From Methanocella_A sp963792125 (GTDB lineage Archaea > Halobacteriota > Methanocellia > Methanocellales > Methanocellaceae), in contig CAWBVA010000007.1 of the NCBI GenBank assembly GCA_963792125.1, positions 1-39,870 on the forward strand: a stretch of DNA of 39,870 bases, in the 5' to 3' direction. Made by a program: the position numbers and the translations under genes. Below the pieces are notes generated by a model. That model was not told where the DNA came from and made no database searches. It saw only the letters and a list, made by a program, of their open reading frames with translations. Positions 1 through 11,586 of this stretch are shown here, in pieces; position 1 is the first letter of the stretch; the number at the start of each line of letters is the position of its first letter.

Positions 1-1012
1 TAGCCTGTCCGAACTGAGCGGTCACGTCAAGCGAGACCAGCTTCCTGATGCCCGATTCGTATATCCACAATGTCCCGTTGCCATCCGGCTCGATGAAGCC
101 CGGCGAGGTGCCTTCGCCCAGCACAGCCGCGGCCCATCGACCTTCGTCTGGCAGGAACCTGATAGCCCGTCCGTTCTTCACATCCGTGAGCCAGACCGTA
201 TCGTTGACGGTCGCCACTCTGGAGATGACAGGCTTGGCCCCGTCGATAACCGGCAGATCGTACTCAGTAAAGTTGAACCGTTCCGTATCGAACATGCCCA
301 GCTTATTGGGCGTGCTCTCCACGAACCACATCCTGCTCCTGTTGTCGATGGACAGGCAGGTCGGGTACGAATCCTCTGTGGGGATGACGAACTCCGAAAT
401 TTTATCGTAGTTACGCCAGTACACGCCCGCTTTGTTCACCGCGTTCTCCACGAACCAGACGTTGCCCATACGGTCAAAGTGGATGTCATACAGGAAAGAG
501 CCATACTTGTAGACGAAGTGATCGACGAAAGGTTCGTCCGGGAACCGCAGGTCATATTCGCCGACCTCCTCCTTACAGCCCAGCCAGACGATGTCGCCCC
601 GGCGGAGCACGCTGGTCGGCGCCATCGGGCCCGGGAAATTGAAGTGTGCTGTCTCGTTGGTCGCCTCGGTGTACGCCCCGAACCGGTTGCCGCCGAGGTC
701 CGCGAACCAGACGTTGCCGAGCTCGTCCACGCTCATGCCGGCAAAGCCCGCTTTCTCGAAGCCCTCGATCGTATATTTGCTAAACGTGAGGTTTTCCCGC
801 ACCAGCTTGTATAGGACCGGCGGGCTGTCCTGGATGAGCCAGACGTTGCCCGCAGCGTCGATGGTCATCGCCCCGATATCACCCGATTGCGCAGGCAGCG
901 AGTACTCCCGGACTGAATATGTGCCGTAGTCGGCGGCCGTCGCTGTCTGACATGCTATCGTAAAAAGCAGAAGCCCGGCGATTATCAGGTTGACGGTCAC
1001 ACGGCAGGACAT
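1..1012 (-). CDS. secreted beta-propeller protein, Vgb/NHL-like (C-terminus outside window)
   Basis: The reading frame runs off the window edge, so 337 codons are visible and the C-terminus is missing. The ATG at 1012 starts a typical signal peptide: a short charged start, then LIIAGLLLFTIACQTATA, with likely cleavage before ADYG. The mature part has regularly spaced blade motifs such as GNVWLI, LGNVWFADLGGN, MGNVWFVE and SRMWFVE, typical of six- or seven-bladed streptogramin-lyase (Vgb) or NHL propellers. Propellers of this kind on archaeal cell surfaces usually bind ligands; lyase activity cannot be claimed. The next gene upstream (1060-1860) is also exported and shares an LGNVW motif. Family is fairly sure, function unknown. 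Confidence 0.8.
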   Translation of the reverse strand, partial: MSCRVTVNLIIAGLLLFTIACQTATAADYGTYSVREYSLPAQSGDIGAMTIDAAGNVWLIQDSPPVLYKLVRENLTFSKYTIEGFEKAGFAGMSVDELGNVWFADLGGNRFGAYTEATNETAHFNFPGPMAPTSVLRRGDIVWLGCKEEVGEYDLRFPDEPFVDHFVYKYGSFLYDIHFDRMGNVWFVENAVNKAGVYWRNYDKISEFVIPTEDSYPTCLSIDNRSRMWFVESTPNKLGMFDTERFNFTEYDLPVIDGAKPVISRVATVNDTVWLTDVKNGRAIRFLPDEGRWAAAVLGEGTSPGFIEPDGNGTLWIYESGIRKLVSLDVTAQFGQA

Positions 1013-1059
1013 TATATGATTCCTGAGACAACATTGTTTATAGATTTTTTTATAGGGTA

Positions 1060-1860
1060 TCAGCAATTGAAATTATACATGAGATTGCCCTGTAAAGACT
1101 CTTCTGTTTTGCTCAGGTCATGCTCGCCATCCGTCTCCGGCAGCCAGTTACCACTGGCATCGATTAGCCATTTGCCATCCGTGTCTTTCAGGTAGACTGT
1201 CTCGTTCGTCCCCATGTCGAAGATACTTGTCTGGCCGTTAATCCGGCCGGTTTTCCGGGCTTCCTTCTCGTCCTGCAGGACGATGCTTACGTCGAGGTAA
1301 AGCCTGCCATCGTCGATCCAGCCGCCGACGTATCGCGCGGGGTCCTTCATTTGCTCCCCGTTCTCCTGCAGGTACTTCAGTATCTTGTCGTCCGTAAATG
1401 TACCGAGGTCGATTATCTTTCCATGGCCGTGCAGCGATACCGCATAGCCATGTTGCGGCGTTGCGCCGTAGAGCGGGTTGTACGTAAAGCCGCCGTTCTC
1501 CAGAGCTCGTACCCGGATGTCATCGAGATTTAATCGTTCACGTGCCGCGCCACTTTCCAGGTAATATTCATCGACCGCCAGCAACTGGCGGATTCCCGGA
1601 GCATTTGTGAGCGTCGGTATCCGGCCGCTCCTGCATAATGGATTGCCTCCGGTGTCCACGAGCCACACGTTACCCAGGTCATCCTCACTCGTTCCCAAGA
1701 AGCTTGCTCTTTCGAGGATGATCCCGCTGATGTCCCCTTTACCGGCAGTCGGGGGATAATCCGGAACGACGTCCGTATTGTGGCCGACTACCACTGCAGC
1801 CATACATACTAAGAGCGCCAATGCTATCGCGGACAGGGCGATGAGGGCTTTAGCGCGCAT
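1060..1860 (-). CDS. hypothetical exported protein with one LGNVW (propeller-like) motif
   Basis: 266 residues. The N-terminus has a positively charged start followed by a hydrophobic segment (about residues 8-26), a signal peptide or membrane anchor. Residues about 60-75 contain DDLGNVWLVDTGGN, very like the blades of the propeller protein just downstream (1-1012). A later stretch (DGKWLIDASGNWLPE) could be a second degenerate blade. The protein ends close after a Cys. No catalytic signature was recognised. It lies on the same strand as its neighbour, 48 bases before that gene's start, so the two may be co-transcribed. The start codon is the ATG just before the charged/hydrophobic segment; no strong ribosome binding site is visible. 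Confidence 0.65.
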   Translation of the reverse strand: MRAKALIALSAIALALLVCMAAVVVGHNTDVVPDYPPTAGKGDISGIILERASFLGTSEDDLGNVWLVDTGGNPLCRSGRIPTLTNAPGIRQLLAVDEYYLESGAARERLNLDDIRVRALENGGFTYNPLYGATPQHGYAVSLHGHGKIIDLGTFTDDKILKYLQENGEQMKDPARYVGGWIDDGRLYLDVSIVLQDEKEARKTGRINGQTSIFDMGTNETVYLKDTDGKWLIDASGNWLPETDGEHDLSKTEESLQGNLMYNFNC

Positions 1861-1895
1861 GGAAAAAGAGACGACCTGATATTATTAAAAGATGA

Positions 1896-1969
1896 TGGGC
1901 ACGTGTGCCGGTGTCATGAGTCAGGGGAGCCTTTTCAAAAAAGGTTCCCCGACAGCCCCTTCCAAAACT
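1896..1969 (-). repeat. hairpin repeat, copy 1, at the 3' end of pfk
   Basis: A single copy of the repeat also found at 13474-13680 and 34440-34766. It contains the near-palindrome 1898-1909, a degenerate TGTC..GA linker, a hairpin at 1924-1950 with arms GGGGAGCCTTTT and AAAAGGTTCCCC, and the tail GACAGCCCCTTCCAAAACT. The tail runs into the stop codon of the pfk gene (1968-1970). Read along the gene, the order is gene end, TTTGGAAGGGG, hairpin, linker, short hairpin, as in the other copies. Confidence 0.75.
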
Positions 1970-3005
1970 ACCCGAAGAATGTTTTAGCCATCTGGAAGTA
2001 GGTCTGGGGTACCGTCTTCAATTCCTTGACCGCCTCCTCGATGGGCACGGGCTCGACTCTCTCCCCGCGGAGGCTGGCCATCATGGCGAACTGTCCGCAC
2101 TGGATCATCTCGGCGGCCTTGCGGCCGAGCCTGGTGCCGAGTATCCGGTCGTAGGCCAGCGGCGAGCCACCTCTCTGGGTGTGCCCGAGTACGACCTCTC
2201 TGGTCTCGCTGCCAGTGCGCTTCTCGATTTCCTTGGCCAGCGTCTTGGCAACGCCTCCCAGCTTGACGTGCCCGAACGCATCCGTCTCCCTGGATGCTTC
2301 TGCCACGTTGAAGTCCGAGAACTCGGCGCCCTCCGAGACCGCGATGATCGCGTAACGGTCGCCGCGCTGGTACCGCTTCTTGATCATCTCGCAGCAGTCG
2401 TTGAGGCTGCCCTTGACCTCGGGTATGAATATCCAGTGAGCGCTGGCGGCGGTGCCAGCGTCGGTGGCCATCCAGCCGGCGTGCCGGCCCATGATCTCGC
2501 ATACGATCACGCGGTCGTGGCTTCTCGCCGTGGTGTGCAGCCGGTCCATCGCGTCGGTGGCGATCTGTACCGCGGTCTGGTAGCCGAACGTGTAGTCGGT
2601 CGCGCCAAGGTCGTTGTCGATGGTCTTGGGCACGCCTACGCAGTTCAGGCCCATCTTCGTGAGCTTATTCGCCACGCCCAGGGTATCCTCGCCGCCGACC
2701 GCCACCAGGCAGTCGATCCCCATCTTCCTGGCGTTGTCGATGACCTTCTGCGGGCCGCCCTCCACCTTGAACGGGTTGGTCCGCGACGTCTTCAGGATAG
2801 TGCCGCCCAGCGGCAGTATTTCTTCCACGTCCATCCTCGTAAGTGGCACGGCGTCGGCATTCAGCATGCCCTTCCAGCCATACTTGACGCCGAGCACCTC
2901 CCAGCCGTACTCAGTGGCCTGGTAGACTACGGCGCGGATGACCGCGTTCAGGCCTGGGCAGTCGCCGCCGCCCGTCAGAATTCCTATCTTTTTTACCTCA
3001 GGCAT
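1968..3005 (-). CDS. pfkA: 6-phosphofructokinase, bacterial PfkA family, predicted PPi-dependent
   Basis: 345 residues. It phosphorylates fructose 6-phosphate to fructose 1,6-bisphosphate. Visible motifs are GGGDCPGLN (12-20), GGEDT (104-108), PKTIDND (126-132) and MGRHAGW (172-178). In this family ATP enzymes usually have Gly in GGDGS and PGTIDND; Asp in GGEDT together with Lys in PKTIDND is the signature of pyrophosphate-dependent enzymes of the Amycolatopsis type. PPi dependence is therefore inferred from residues. The start ATG is preceded by AAGGAGAA at good spacing. It lies 13 bases after the aldolase gene, so the two form an operon. Methanogens more often carry ADP-dependent kinases of another fold, so acquisition from bacteria is likely. 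Confidence 0.95.
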   Translation of the reverse strand: MPEVKKIGILTGGGDCPGLNAVIRAVVYQATEYGWEVLGVKYGWKGMLNADAVPLTRMDVEEILPLGGTILKTSRTNPFKVEGGPQKVIDNARKMGIDCLVAVGGEDTLGVANKLTKMGLNCVGVPKTIDNDLGATDYTFGYQTAVQIATDAMDRLHTTARSHDRVIVCEIMGRHAGWMATDAGTAASAHWIFIPEVKGSLNDCCEMIKKRYQRGDRYAIIAVSEGAEFSDFNVAEASRETDAFGHVKLGGVAKTLAKEIEKRTGSETREVVLGHTQRGGSPLAYDRILGTRLGRKAAEMIQCGQFAMMASLRGERVEPVPIEEAVKELKTVPQTYFQMAKTFFG

Positions 3006-3018
3006 AATCAGTTCTCCT

Positions 3019-3942
3019 TTACGCCTTGCCAGAGCTGCCGAACAATTGCATCTTGCTCTTCGCCACTGCCTTCATGGACTCCTCCGCCGGGCCGAAGATC
3101 TTCCTCGGGTCGAACTCGTCCGGCTTCTCGGCGAGCACCTGCCTGATCGCTGCGGTCAGCGCCAGCCGGATGTCCGTGTCGATGTTGATCTTGGCGACGC
3201 CTAAGCCGATAGCCTGCTTGATCGAGTCGTTGGGGACTCCGGCCGCACCGGGCAGCTTGGCCCCGTACTTCGCGGCCTTGTCCAGCACCTCCTTCGGCAC
3301 GCCAGATGCGCCATGGAGCACGATGGGTATATCGACGAGCTTCTCTATCTTCGCCAGCCGCTCGAAGTCGAGGTTGGCTTCGCCCTTGAACTTGAAAGCC
3401 CCGTGTGAGGTGCCTATCGCGACGGCCAGCGCGTCGACGCCGGTCTGCTCGACAAACAGCTTTGCCTCCTCGGGGTTGGTGAAGATCGCGTCCTTCTCCG
3501 AGACCGATACATGGCCCTCAATGCCGGCCAGCTTGCCCAGCTCGGCCTCGACCGAGACGCCGGCCGCGTGGGCGAACTCGACGATCTTCTTCGTCATGGC
3601 GACGTTCTCCTGGAACGGCAGCTTCGAGCCGTCGTACATGACCGACGACCAGCCGTAGCGGATGCACTGCACGCAGTCCTTGAAGTCGGTGCCGTGGTCC
3701 AGGTGGAGCACCATTGGCACGCCGGACTTGTCGGCCGTGACCCGGGCGATCTCGTAGATGTACTCGATGCCCGCGTACTTGATCGCGCTCGGTGATACTG
3801 CTAAGATGACAGGCGATTTTTCCTCCTTCGCCGCCCCGCCGATCGCCTTGGCGATCTCCATGTCGTTGATGTTGAAGGCTCCGACGGCGTAGTGTTCCGC
3901 CTTAGCCTTATCCAGTACTTCTTTCAGCGTCCTGAAAATCAT
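3019..3942 (-). CDS. fba: fructose-bisphosphate aldolase, class II (bacterial type)
   Basis: 307 residues, the normal length for class IIB aldolases. It cleaves fructose 1,6-bisphosphate to dihydroxyacetone phosphate and glyceraldehyde 3-phosphate, or runs in reverse. Zinc and active-site motifs are in order: HLDHGTD (80-86), EAELG (132-136), GTSHG (177-181), VLHGASGV (208-215) and INIDTDIR near the C-terminus. Archaea generally use the unrelated archaeal class I enzyme or the bifunctional FBP aldolase/phosphatase, so this gene looks bacterial. It is first in an operon with the PFK gene. The ATG is preceded by GGGAG about seven bases upstream; an AT-rich TATA-like stretch lies near 3961-3972. 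Confidence 0.95.
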   Translation of the reverse strand: MIFRTLKEVLDKAKAEHYAVGAFNINDMEIAKAIGGAAKEEKSPVILAVSPSAIKYAGIEYIYEIARVTADKSGVPMVLHLDHGTDFKDCVQCIRYGWSSVMYDGSKLPFQENVAMTKKIVEFAHAAGVSVEAELGKLAGIEGHVSVSEKDAIFTNPEEAKLFVEQTGVDALAVAIGTSHGAFKFKGEANLDFERLAKIEKLVDIPIVLHGASGVPKEVLDKAAKYGAKLPGAAGVPNDSIKQAIGLGVAKINIDTDIRLALTAAIRQVLAEKPDEFDPRKIFGPAEESMKAVAKSKMQLFGSSGKA

Positions 3943-4468
3943 GATGTACTCTCCCGTATGAATATTAATATGCCATGTATTTAGAGCATGCGGCTGTAAT
4001 TAAGGCCTCTTTACCGGACGGGCAGATGTTCCCGGCGCTTATACTGCCTTTAACAGTCACACTGTGTTCCGGGATAGCGTTTTCCATGGAGATAATGACA
4101 CCGCATCGTTCACACGAGATGCCATGCAATACCTGTCATATAAAATGGTACAAATTTTCCCGTAAGACGTTTAACAGGCGATTAGGTATCGTTGTTTCCT
4201 GTTTACAACCTGAATTCTTCCTTTAATGGGGCCGCAGGGCATAGATCATGGCTACGGTTGCCATATAGACGCCTGCGGCGGCGGCCGTGATTCATTCACC
4301 CGCAGATATAAGGCGTTTGCTGTCGCCTTCGGCAAATATCGACGGTATTATGAAACCGGCCGTAGATTCCCCGCCGACCGCCCCGGGCTCATATTATTAT
4401 ACTCCCCTGGGCCTGCAAATCGCAAAATATATAACTGAAATGCGGATATCTACCACAGGTACACTACA
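3943..4468. other. divergent promoter region between fba and carA
   Basis: A 526-base gap between divergent operons. The left edge holds the fba promoter (AT-rich near 3961-3984) and the right edge the carA TATA box. In between I found no convincing gene: the longest frames lack ribosome binding sites and show no recognisable family. Confidence 0.6.
4425..4435 (+). promoter_or_regulatory. TATA box of carAB
   Basis: AAATATATAAC lies about 35-40 bases before the carA ATG. Archaeal transcription starts about 25 bases after the box, which would give a very short leader of roughly 10-20 bases. Confidence 0.6.
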
Positions 4469-5534
4469 ATGAAGGCAGTATTAGGATTAGAAGACGGGAC
4501 CTGTGTGGTGGGCGAGGGCTTCGGCAAAAAGGGCGTGACGTGCGGCGAGCTCGTGTTCGCGACGCCATACACAGGCTACGAAGAAGCCCTGACTGATCCC
4601 TCATACAAGGGCCAGGTACTGCTTTTTACTTATCCTTTGATCGGCAACTACGGAGTCAACGCCGACAATTTTCAGTCCGCCGGCATCAAGGCGGAGGCCA
4701 TGGTCATCCGCGAGCGGTGCGACCATCCTTCTCACAGCCTGTCAAGGCGCTCCCTGGACCAGTTCTTAACCGACGAGAATATCTCGGGCATCTCCGAAGT
4801 CGATACCCGCATGCTGACCATCAAGACGCGCCGCTATGGCACGATGCGCTCGGCGCTCATCATGGACAGCGACGACGGCGAGTCTGCTTGCAGACTCGCT
4901 CGGGAGTGGCAGTTCCCTAAGGACATCATTGATCGCGTCACGTGCAAGTCCTCCTACGAGATCAAGGGCGAGGGCCCGCGGGTCGTGGTCATGGACTTCG
5001 GCGTGAAGCGGAAGATCCTCGACAACCTGGTCCGCAGGGATGCGCACGTGATCGTGGTCCCGGCGCACACCAGCCCGGCGCGCATCATGGATTACGAGCC
5101 GGACGCGATACTGCTCTCTAACGGCCCGGGCGACCCGCAGGACGCGGTCAACGGCATCGAGGTCACCAGGAAGCTGGCGGGTCAGCTCCCGATCTTCGGC
5201 ATCTGCCTCGGCCACCAGATCGCTTCGCTGGCCCTCGGGGCGAAGACCTACAAGCTGAAGTTCGGCCACCGCGGCGCGAACCAGCCGGTCATCGAGACCG
5301 ACACGAAAAAGGTCTACATCACCAGCCAGAACCACGGCTACGCAGTGGACCCTGCAAGCGTGGACGGCACCGGCATCACCATTACCCAGACCAACGCCAA
5401 CGACGGCACGGTCGAGGCCATGAAGGACGACGAACTGGGCGTGTACAGCGTCCAGTACCACCCCGAGGCCAGCCCCGGCCCGAGGGATACGAACTGGTTC
5501 TTCGATTCATTATTGAAGAGGGTCGGTGAGTGGC

Positions 5535-5542
<8 letters not shown>
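4469..5542 (+). CDS. carA: carbamoyl-phosphate synthase, small (glutaminase) subunit
   Basis: 357 residues, normal length. It hydrolyses glutamine and channels ammonia to CarB for carbamoyl phosphate, used for arginine and pyrimidines. The N-terminal CarA domain (about 1-150) is followed by a class I glutamine amidotransferase domain with LSNGPGDP (216-223), the nucleophile Cys246 in GICLGHQ, and the His/Glu of QYHPEASPGP near the C-terminus. It is first in an operon with carB, whose start overlaps the end of this gene. Confidence 0.97.
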
Positions 5543-8798
<3,256 letters not shown>

Positions 8799-8853
8799 CC
8801 TGCTACTATTCTACATCTTGGGCCGCAATCATGCGGCAGGGGTAGTAGCGATT

Positions 8854-9051
8854 ATGGACATGATGCGTATACCTTTTGCGACCATACTGTTCGTAGGGTC
8901 GGTAGGGCTGCTGTATACCTTATGGAAGCCGGAGCAGCTGGCGTTCTTCGCCGGCCTGGACAATGTTACCAGCGGCGTCATCGCTGTAGCCTGCATCGTG
9001 TGCCTGGTCTACTCGTTCATTCTCTACTCTAACATCAGCATCGCGAAATAA
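8854..9051 (+). CDS. small membrane protein, two predicted helices
   Basis: 65 residues from the ATG at 8854, which has AGGGG about ten bases upstream. Two hydrophobic segments are clear: about 6-20 (FATILFVGSVGLLYTLW) and about 40-58 (GVIAVACIVCLVYSFILY). An in-frame ATG at 8779 would add 25 residues and overlap the end of carB by 20 bases, so the start is unsure. It may be co-transcribed with carAB. No family was recognised. Confidence 0.55.
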   Translation: MDMMRIPFATILFVGSVGLLYTLWKPEQLAFFAGLDNVTSGVIAVACIVCLVYSFILYSNISIAK

Positions 9052-9287
9052 GCATGCTGAATTACTTTTAATCACATTTTCTCTGAGTGCGAACAGCATC
9101 TGCTCAGGACATCCTTCCTGTAGTCCGAAGTATATGCTCTCTTCACAATACCTGTATGTCAATCGTTTTATGGTCATTCGTGTCAGATGCCTTCTCAGCC
9201 TGTACAAAATGTTGCAGGAATGACTATACTCTGTGAACAGCTGCCTGTTATCGTAAAAAGAATAAAAAAGAAAGGGGGAACTCAATA

Positions 9288-10175
9288 TCAATAGCTTATA
9301 TCGATGTTCCCGCCCATGGTCTGCAGGTTAATTGTCAGGCTGCCTGCGCCCGACTCGGTTGGCCCGACGAGGTGCGTGTCGGACTCGGTGGTCGGCGTCA
9401 TATGAATGAAGTCATGCCTGACGCGGCCGCCCATCGTGCTGGCGTCAATGGTGAACAGCGTGTCCGAGGGTAACTTCACGTCGATGTTGCCGCCGGCCGT
9501 GTTCGCTTTCAGGGTGCCTTTGGTCTGGGTGGTGTCGATCTCGATGTTGCCGCCCATCGTGCTGAAGGTCGCGTTCGCCGACTCGTAGGTCGCGTAGATG
9601 TTGCCGCCCATCGTATTGAGGTTGACCGTGTCATAGCGGCCGCCGTTGAGGTTGAGCCTGCCGCCCATGGTATCCATGTACACCGCACTGCCATGCAGTG
9701 GGGGCACCCTGATGTCGCCGCCCAGCGTGTGCAGGCTCAGGCTGTACGAGGAGTTCTTGGGGACCATTACCGTGACTTTGGCGCCACGGTTGCCCATGTT
9801 GAGGATATCCTGTTCGCGGAGCTTTGCCTCGGCAATAATCTTCGTCGTGTTGCCATCCTTCGTGTCCCTGGTGCTGGTCAGCACATCACTCAGGTGACCG
9901 GCGGGCGCAGAGACGTCGTAGATCACTTTGACACTGTTCTCGGCCCATACCTGGATTTCGACGTTGCCGCCGATGGTCGAAACGGTGAGCTCGATGTTGT
10001 CCGCCGCCGCATGGGTATCGCTTCTGGTCTCCTGCTCCGTCTGGCCGAATGACCCGTGTGTGCCCGGCACGCTCGCCAGGAAGGCGCAGGCGCCGCAGAC
10101 GCCTGCGATGACTAGAATTATGGCCAGGACGACGATGATCGCAGCCCCGGCGATGATCACTTTATCGACTTTCAA
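9288..10175 (-). CDS. membrane-anchored DUF4097-type beta-solenoid protein
   Basis: 295 residues from a TTG at 10175, chosen because GGAGG sits seven bases upstream and MKVDKV leads straight into a membrane helix (about 6-35). Longer in-frame starts have no such signal. The outer domain carries about eight repeats of the pattern (S/N)T(M/L)GG(N/R/D)(I/V), spaced 20-30 residues apart: STIGGNVEI, HTLGGDIRV, DTMGGRLNL, NTMGGNIYA, STMGGNIEI, NTAGGNIDV, STMGGRVRH, QTMGGNIDI. This is the stacked-strand fold of DUF4097/DUF4098 'adhesin-like' proteins. Function unknown, probably cell-surface. A TATAAA box lies near 10220-10227. A remnant of a second copy lies immediately upstream (10377-10520). Confidence 0.85.
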   Translation of the reverse strand: MKVDKVIIAGAAIIVVLAIILVIAGVCGACAFLASVPGTHGSFGQTEQETRSDTHAAADNIELTVSTIGGNVEIQVWAENSVKVIYDVSAPAGHLSDVLTSTRDTKDGNTTKIIAEAKLREQDILNMGNRGAKVTVMVPKNSSYSLSLHTLGGDIRVPPLHGSAVYMDTMGGRLNLNGGRYDTVNLNTMGGNIYATYESANATFSTMGGNIEIDTTQTKGTLKANTAGGNIDVKLPSDTLFTIDASTMGGRVRHDFIHMTPTTESDTHLVGPTESGAGSLTINLQTMGGNIDISY

Positions 10176-10219
10176 TGTAATGCCTCCTGATCCGGGACTA
10201 CCGGATATATTGGCGCCGC

Positions 10220-10228
10220 TTTTATAGC
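10220..10228 (-). promoter_or_regulatory. TATA box of the DUF4097-type gene
   Basis: On the minus strand GCTATAAAAGC lies about 45 bases before the TTG start, leaving room for a leader that contains the GGAGG site. Confidence 0.5.
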
Positions 10229-10376
10229 CTGCCTGTGTATAAAAGGCTTGCGAGATAAATATTGTCATAGAACGAATAGAATCGCGAAAGAAAGGGCAAT
10301 TGCAGGTGTTTACCCTATCGCCAGCCAGACCGGTGAAATCGGGCAAATCTAAACGGAAAAAGGGAGGAGATAAGCC

Positions 10377-10520
10377 TCAATAGCTTATCTCGACATTGCC
10401 GTTCAGCGTGCTGAGCTTCATGCGCAGACTGCCGTTGCCGGCCTCGGTGTACCCGACGAGCTCTCTCTGTGTCTCTTTCCTGGTCGCCATATGGATGAGC
10501 CATCTGCTGTTGATTTTCAA
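10377..10520 (-). pseudogene. remnant of a second DUF4097-type gene (both ends kept, middle deleted)
   Basis: 47 codons that open exactly like the full gene at 9288-10175: CGGAGGCAATATTTTGAAA here against AGGAGGCATTACATTGAAA there, both with a TTG start. They close like it too: LVGYTEAGNGSL...LNGNVEISY against LVGPTESGAGSL...MGGNIDISY. The homology at the 3' end reaches back to LIHM/FIHM. About 245 codons, including the membrane helix and nearly all repeats, are missing. The leader also matches (ATATCCG(A/G)TA.. before the GGAGG). The frame is still open, so a short peptide could be made, but it would lack the anchor. I read it as a tandem duplicate with a large internal deletion. Confidence 0.7.
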
Positions 10521-10717
10521 AATATTGCCTCCGGACTCTCAGTTATCGGATATGCGGATGATGCCTGTAGCACATTCTCAATTTAGATAGCATACTCCGT
10601 GTGGAAAAATTGATAAAAAGGGTTCGAGGGTTGTCCCCGTGTCAAACACGCAGGTACTGGCTTTTCCATTGCGGGCGGCGCATAATTGTCAATGCGTTTT
10701 TAAGTCCGTTTTTTCTG

Positions 10718-10921
10718 TTATGGAGTTATTATTGAGGTATAATTATGCGGACTTGGAGTGTGCGTCGTGGAGACGCGAGCATTTTCGGGAGGAGGGTCGG
10801 ATGCCGTGATACTTATAGTGACGTCCAACATGCTTGCGTCGTGGTAAGAGTTGACACCGCCTGCATACCTGGAGCCAATACCGGGGATCACGTATGGGCC
10901 CCTTGAGGCGGCGGCCGTCAT
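10718..10921 (-). CDS. possible small protein, 67 residues
   Basis: This ATG has a strong ribosome binding site (AAGGAGA, five bases away) and a TATA-like TATATA at 10948-10956, though that box is close to the start. The peptide opens MTAAASRGPYVIPGIG and is rich in Ser, Thr and Pro, with no membrane helix. No family recognised. An overlapping frame on the same strand is open too, so this is only a candidate. Confidence 0.35.
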   Translation of the reverse strand: MTAAASRGPYVIPGIGSRYAGGVNSYHDASMLDVTISITASDPPPENARVSTTHTPSPHNYTSIITP

Positions 10922-11334
10922 ACGATCTCCTTGCGGTTGGTTTTGCGGTATATATGGTACAGTTTGTATCCCGTACACGTCTTTTTATCGGAGTTGGTAT
11001 AGTGTATGGAGTTGGTTTCCCGCAAGACGCCTTACCCTTGCGCCTCACGGTAGCAGCCTATAATAATGTACTTACTATTTATAGTTTTCTATTAACTGCC
11101 TCAAACGATAGGGTACAGACTGATAATATCGATGAGAATGAGGGGATACAATGCCAGGTTAATAAAAATGGATGTCATCGTGCGAAATTATTTTATATAG
11201 CAATTTTCAATACAGTAGGTTTTATTGCCCCGGCACGCTTGTTCTTATACGCCGACCGGGTACTATTGCCGTGACATGCGCCATGTAAAACAGCCGCGAA
11301 TATGTATAGCCGTTGGTGAAATGTTGATTACACT

Positions 11335-11472
11335 GATAAGGCATTCAACACAGAGTTCACAGAGTTCACAGGGTACACAGAGTACGTTTAAAGAACGGGC
11401 TACTGTAGCCTCTTCCGATCAAGACTTCGTGTACTCTGTGGACTCTGTGTACTCTGTGTGAGGTGCCTTATC
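11335..11472. repeat. inverted-repeat element built of 9-bp ACACAGAGT units
   Basis: The outer arms are GATAAGGCA (11335-11343) and TGCCTTATC (11464-11472), a perfect 9-bp inverted repeat. Inside the left arm are four 9-base units of the form (A/T)CACAGAGT, and the right arm has the complementary units (ACTCTGTGT type). About 45 unpaired bases with no gene lie between. It ends about 115 bases before the argG start and upstream of the argG TATA box. Confidence 0.75.
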
Positions 11473-11554
11473 TGCATACACAAAAAGTAACCCTAATGAC
11501 TATACTTGATGCAAACAGGCACAATCCCCCGTCGAACGCAAAGTTTTATCTTGT

Positions 11555-11567
11555 CTTAAAATATTTA
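11555..11567 (+). promoter_or_regulatory. TATA box of argG
   Basis: TTAAAATATTTA lies about 25-30 bases before the argG ATG, implying a very short leader or almost leaderless mRNA. Confidence 0.5.
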
Positions 11568-11586
11568 CGCTGTTGTTGTGAGGCCT

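Larger units (their letters stand above)
10922..11586. other. long intergenic region before argG
   Basis: Apart from the hairpin element (11335-11472) and the argG promoter, I see no supported gene. The stretch 11050-11330 is AT-rich. Its open frames have no ribosome binding sites or family resemblance. Confidence 0.5.

Noticed and set aside
3975..4226. Plus-strand frame with a CNTCH motif before carA
   Set aside because: A single haem-like motif without signal peptide or binding site, lying in a promoter region. Chance is more likely.
9060..9287. Open minus-strand frame between the small membrane protein and the DUF4097-type gene
   Set aside because: The peptide looks somewhat protein-like, but it has no binding site and no family match, and it continues out of frame into the antisense of the upstream gene. 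Kept as non-coding.
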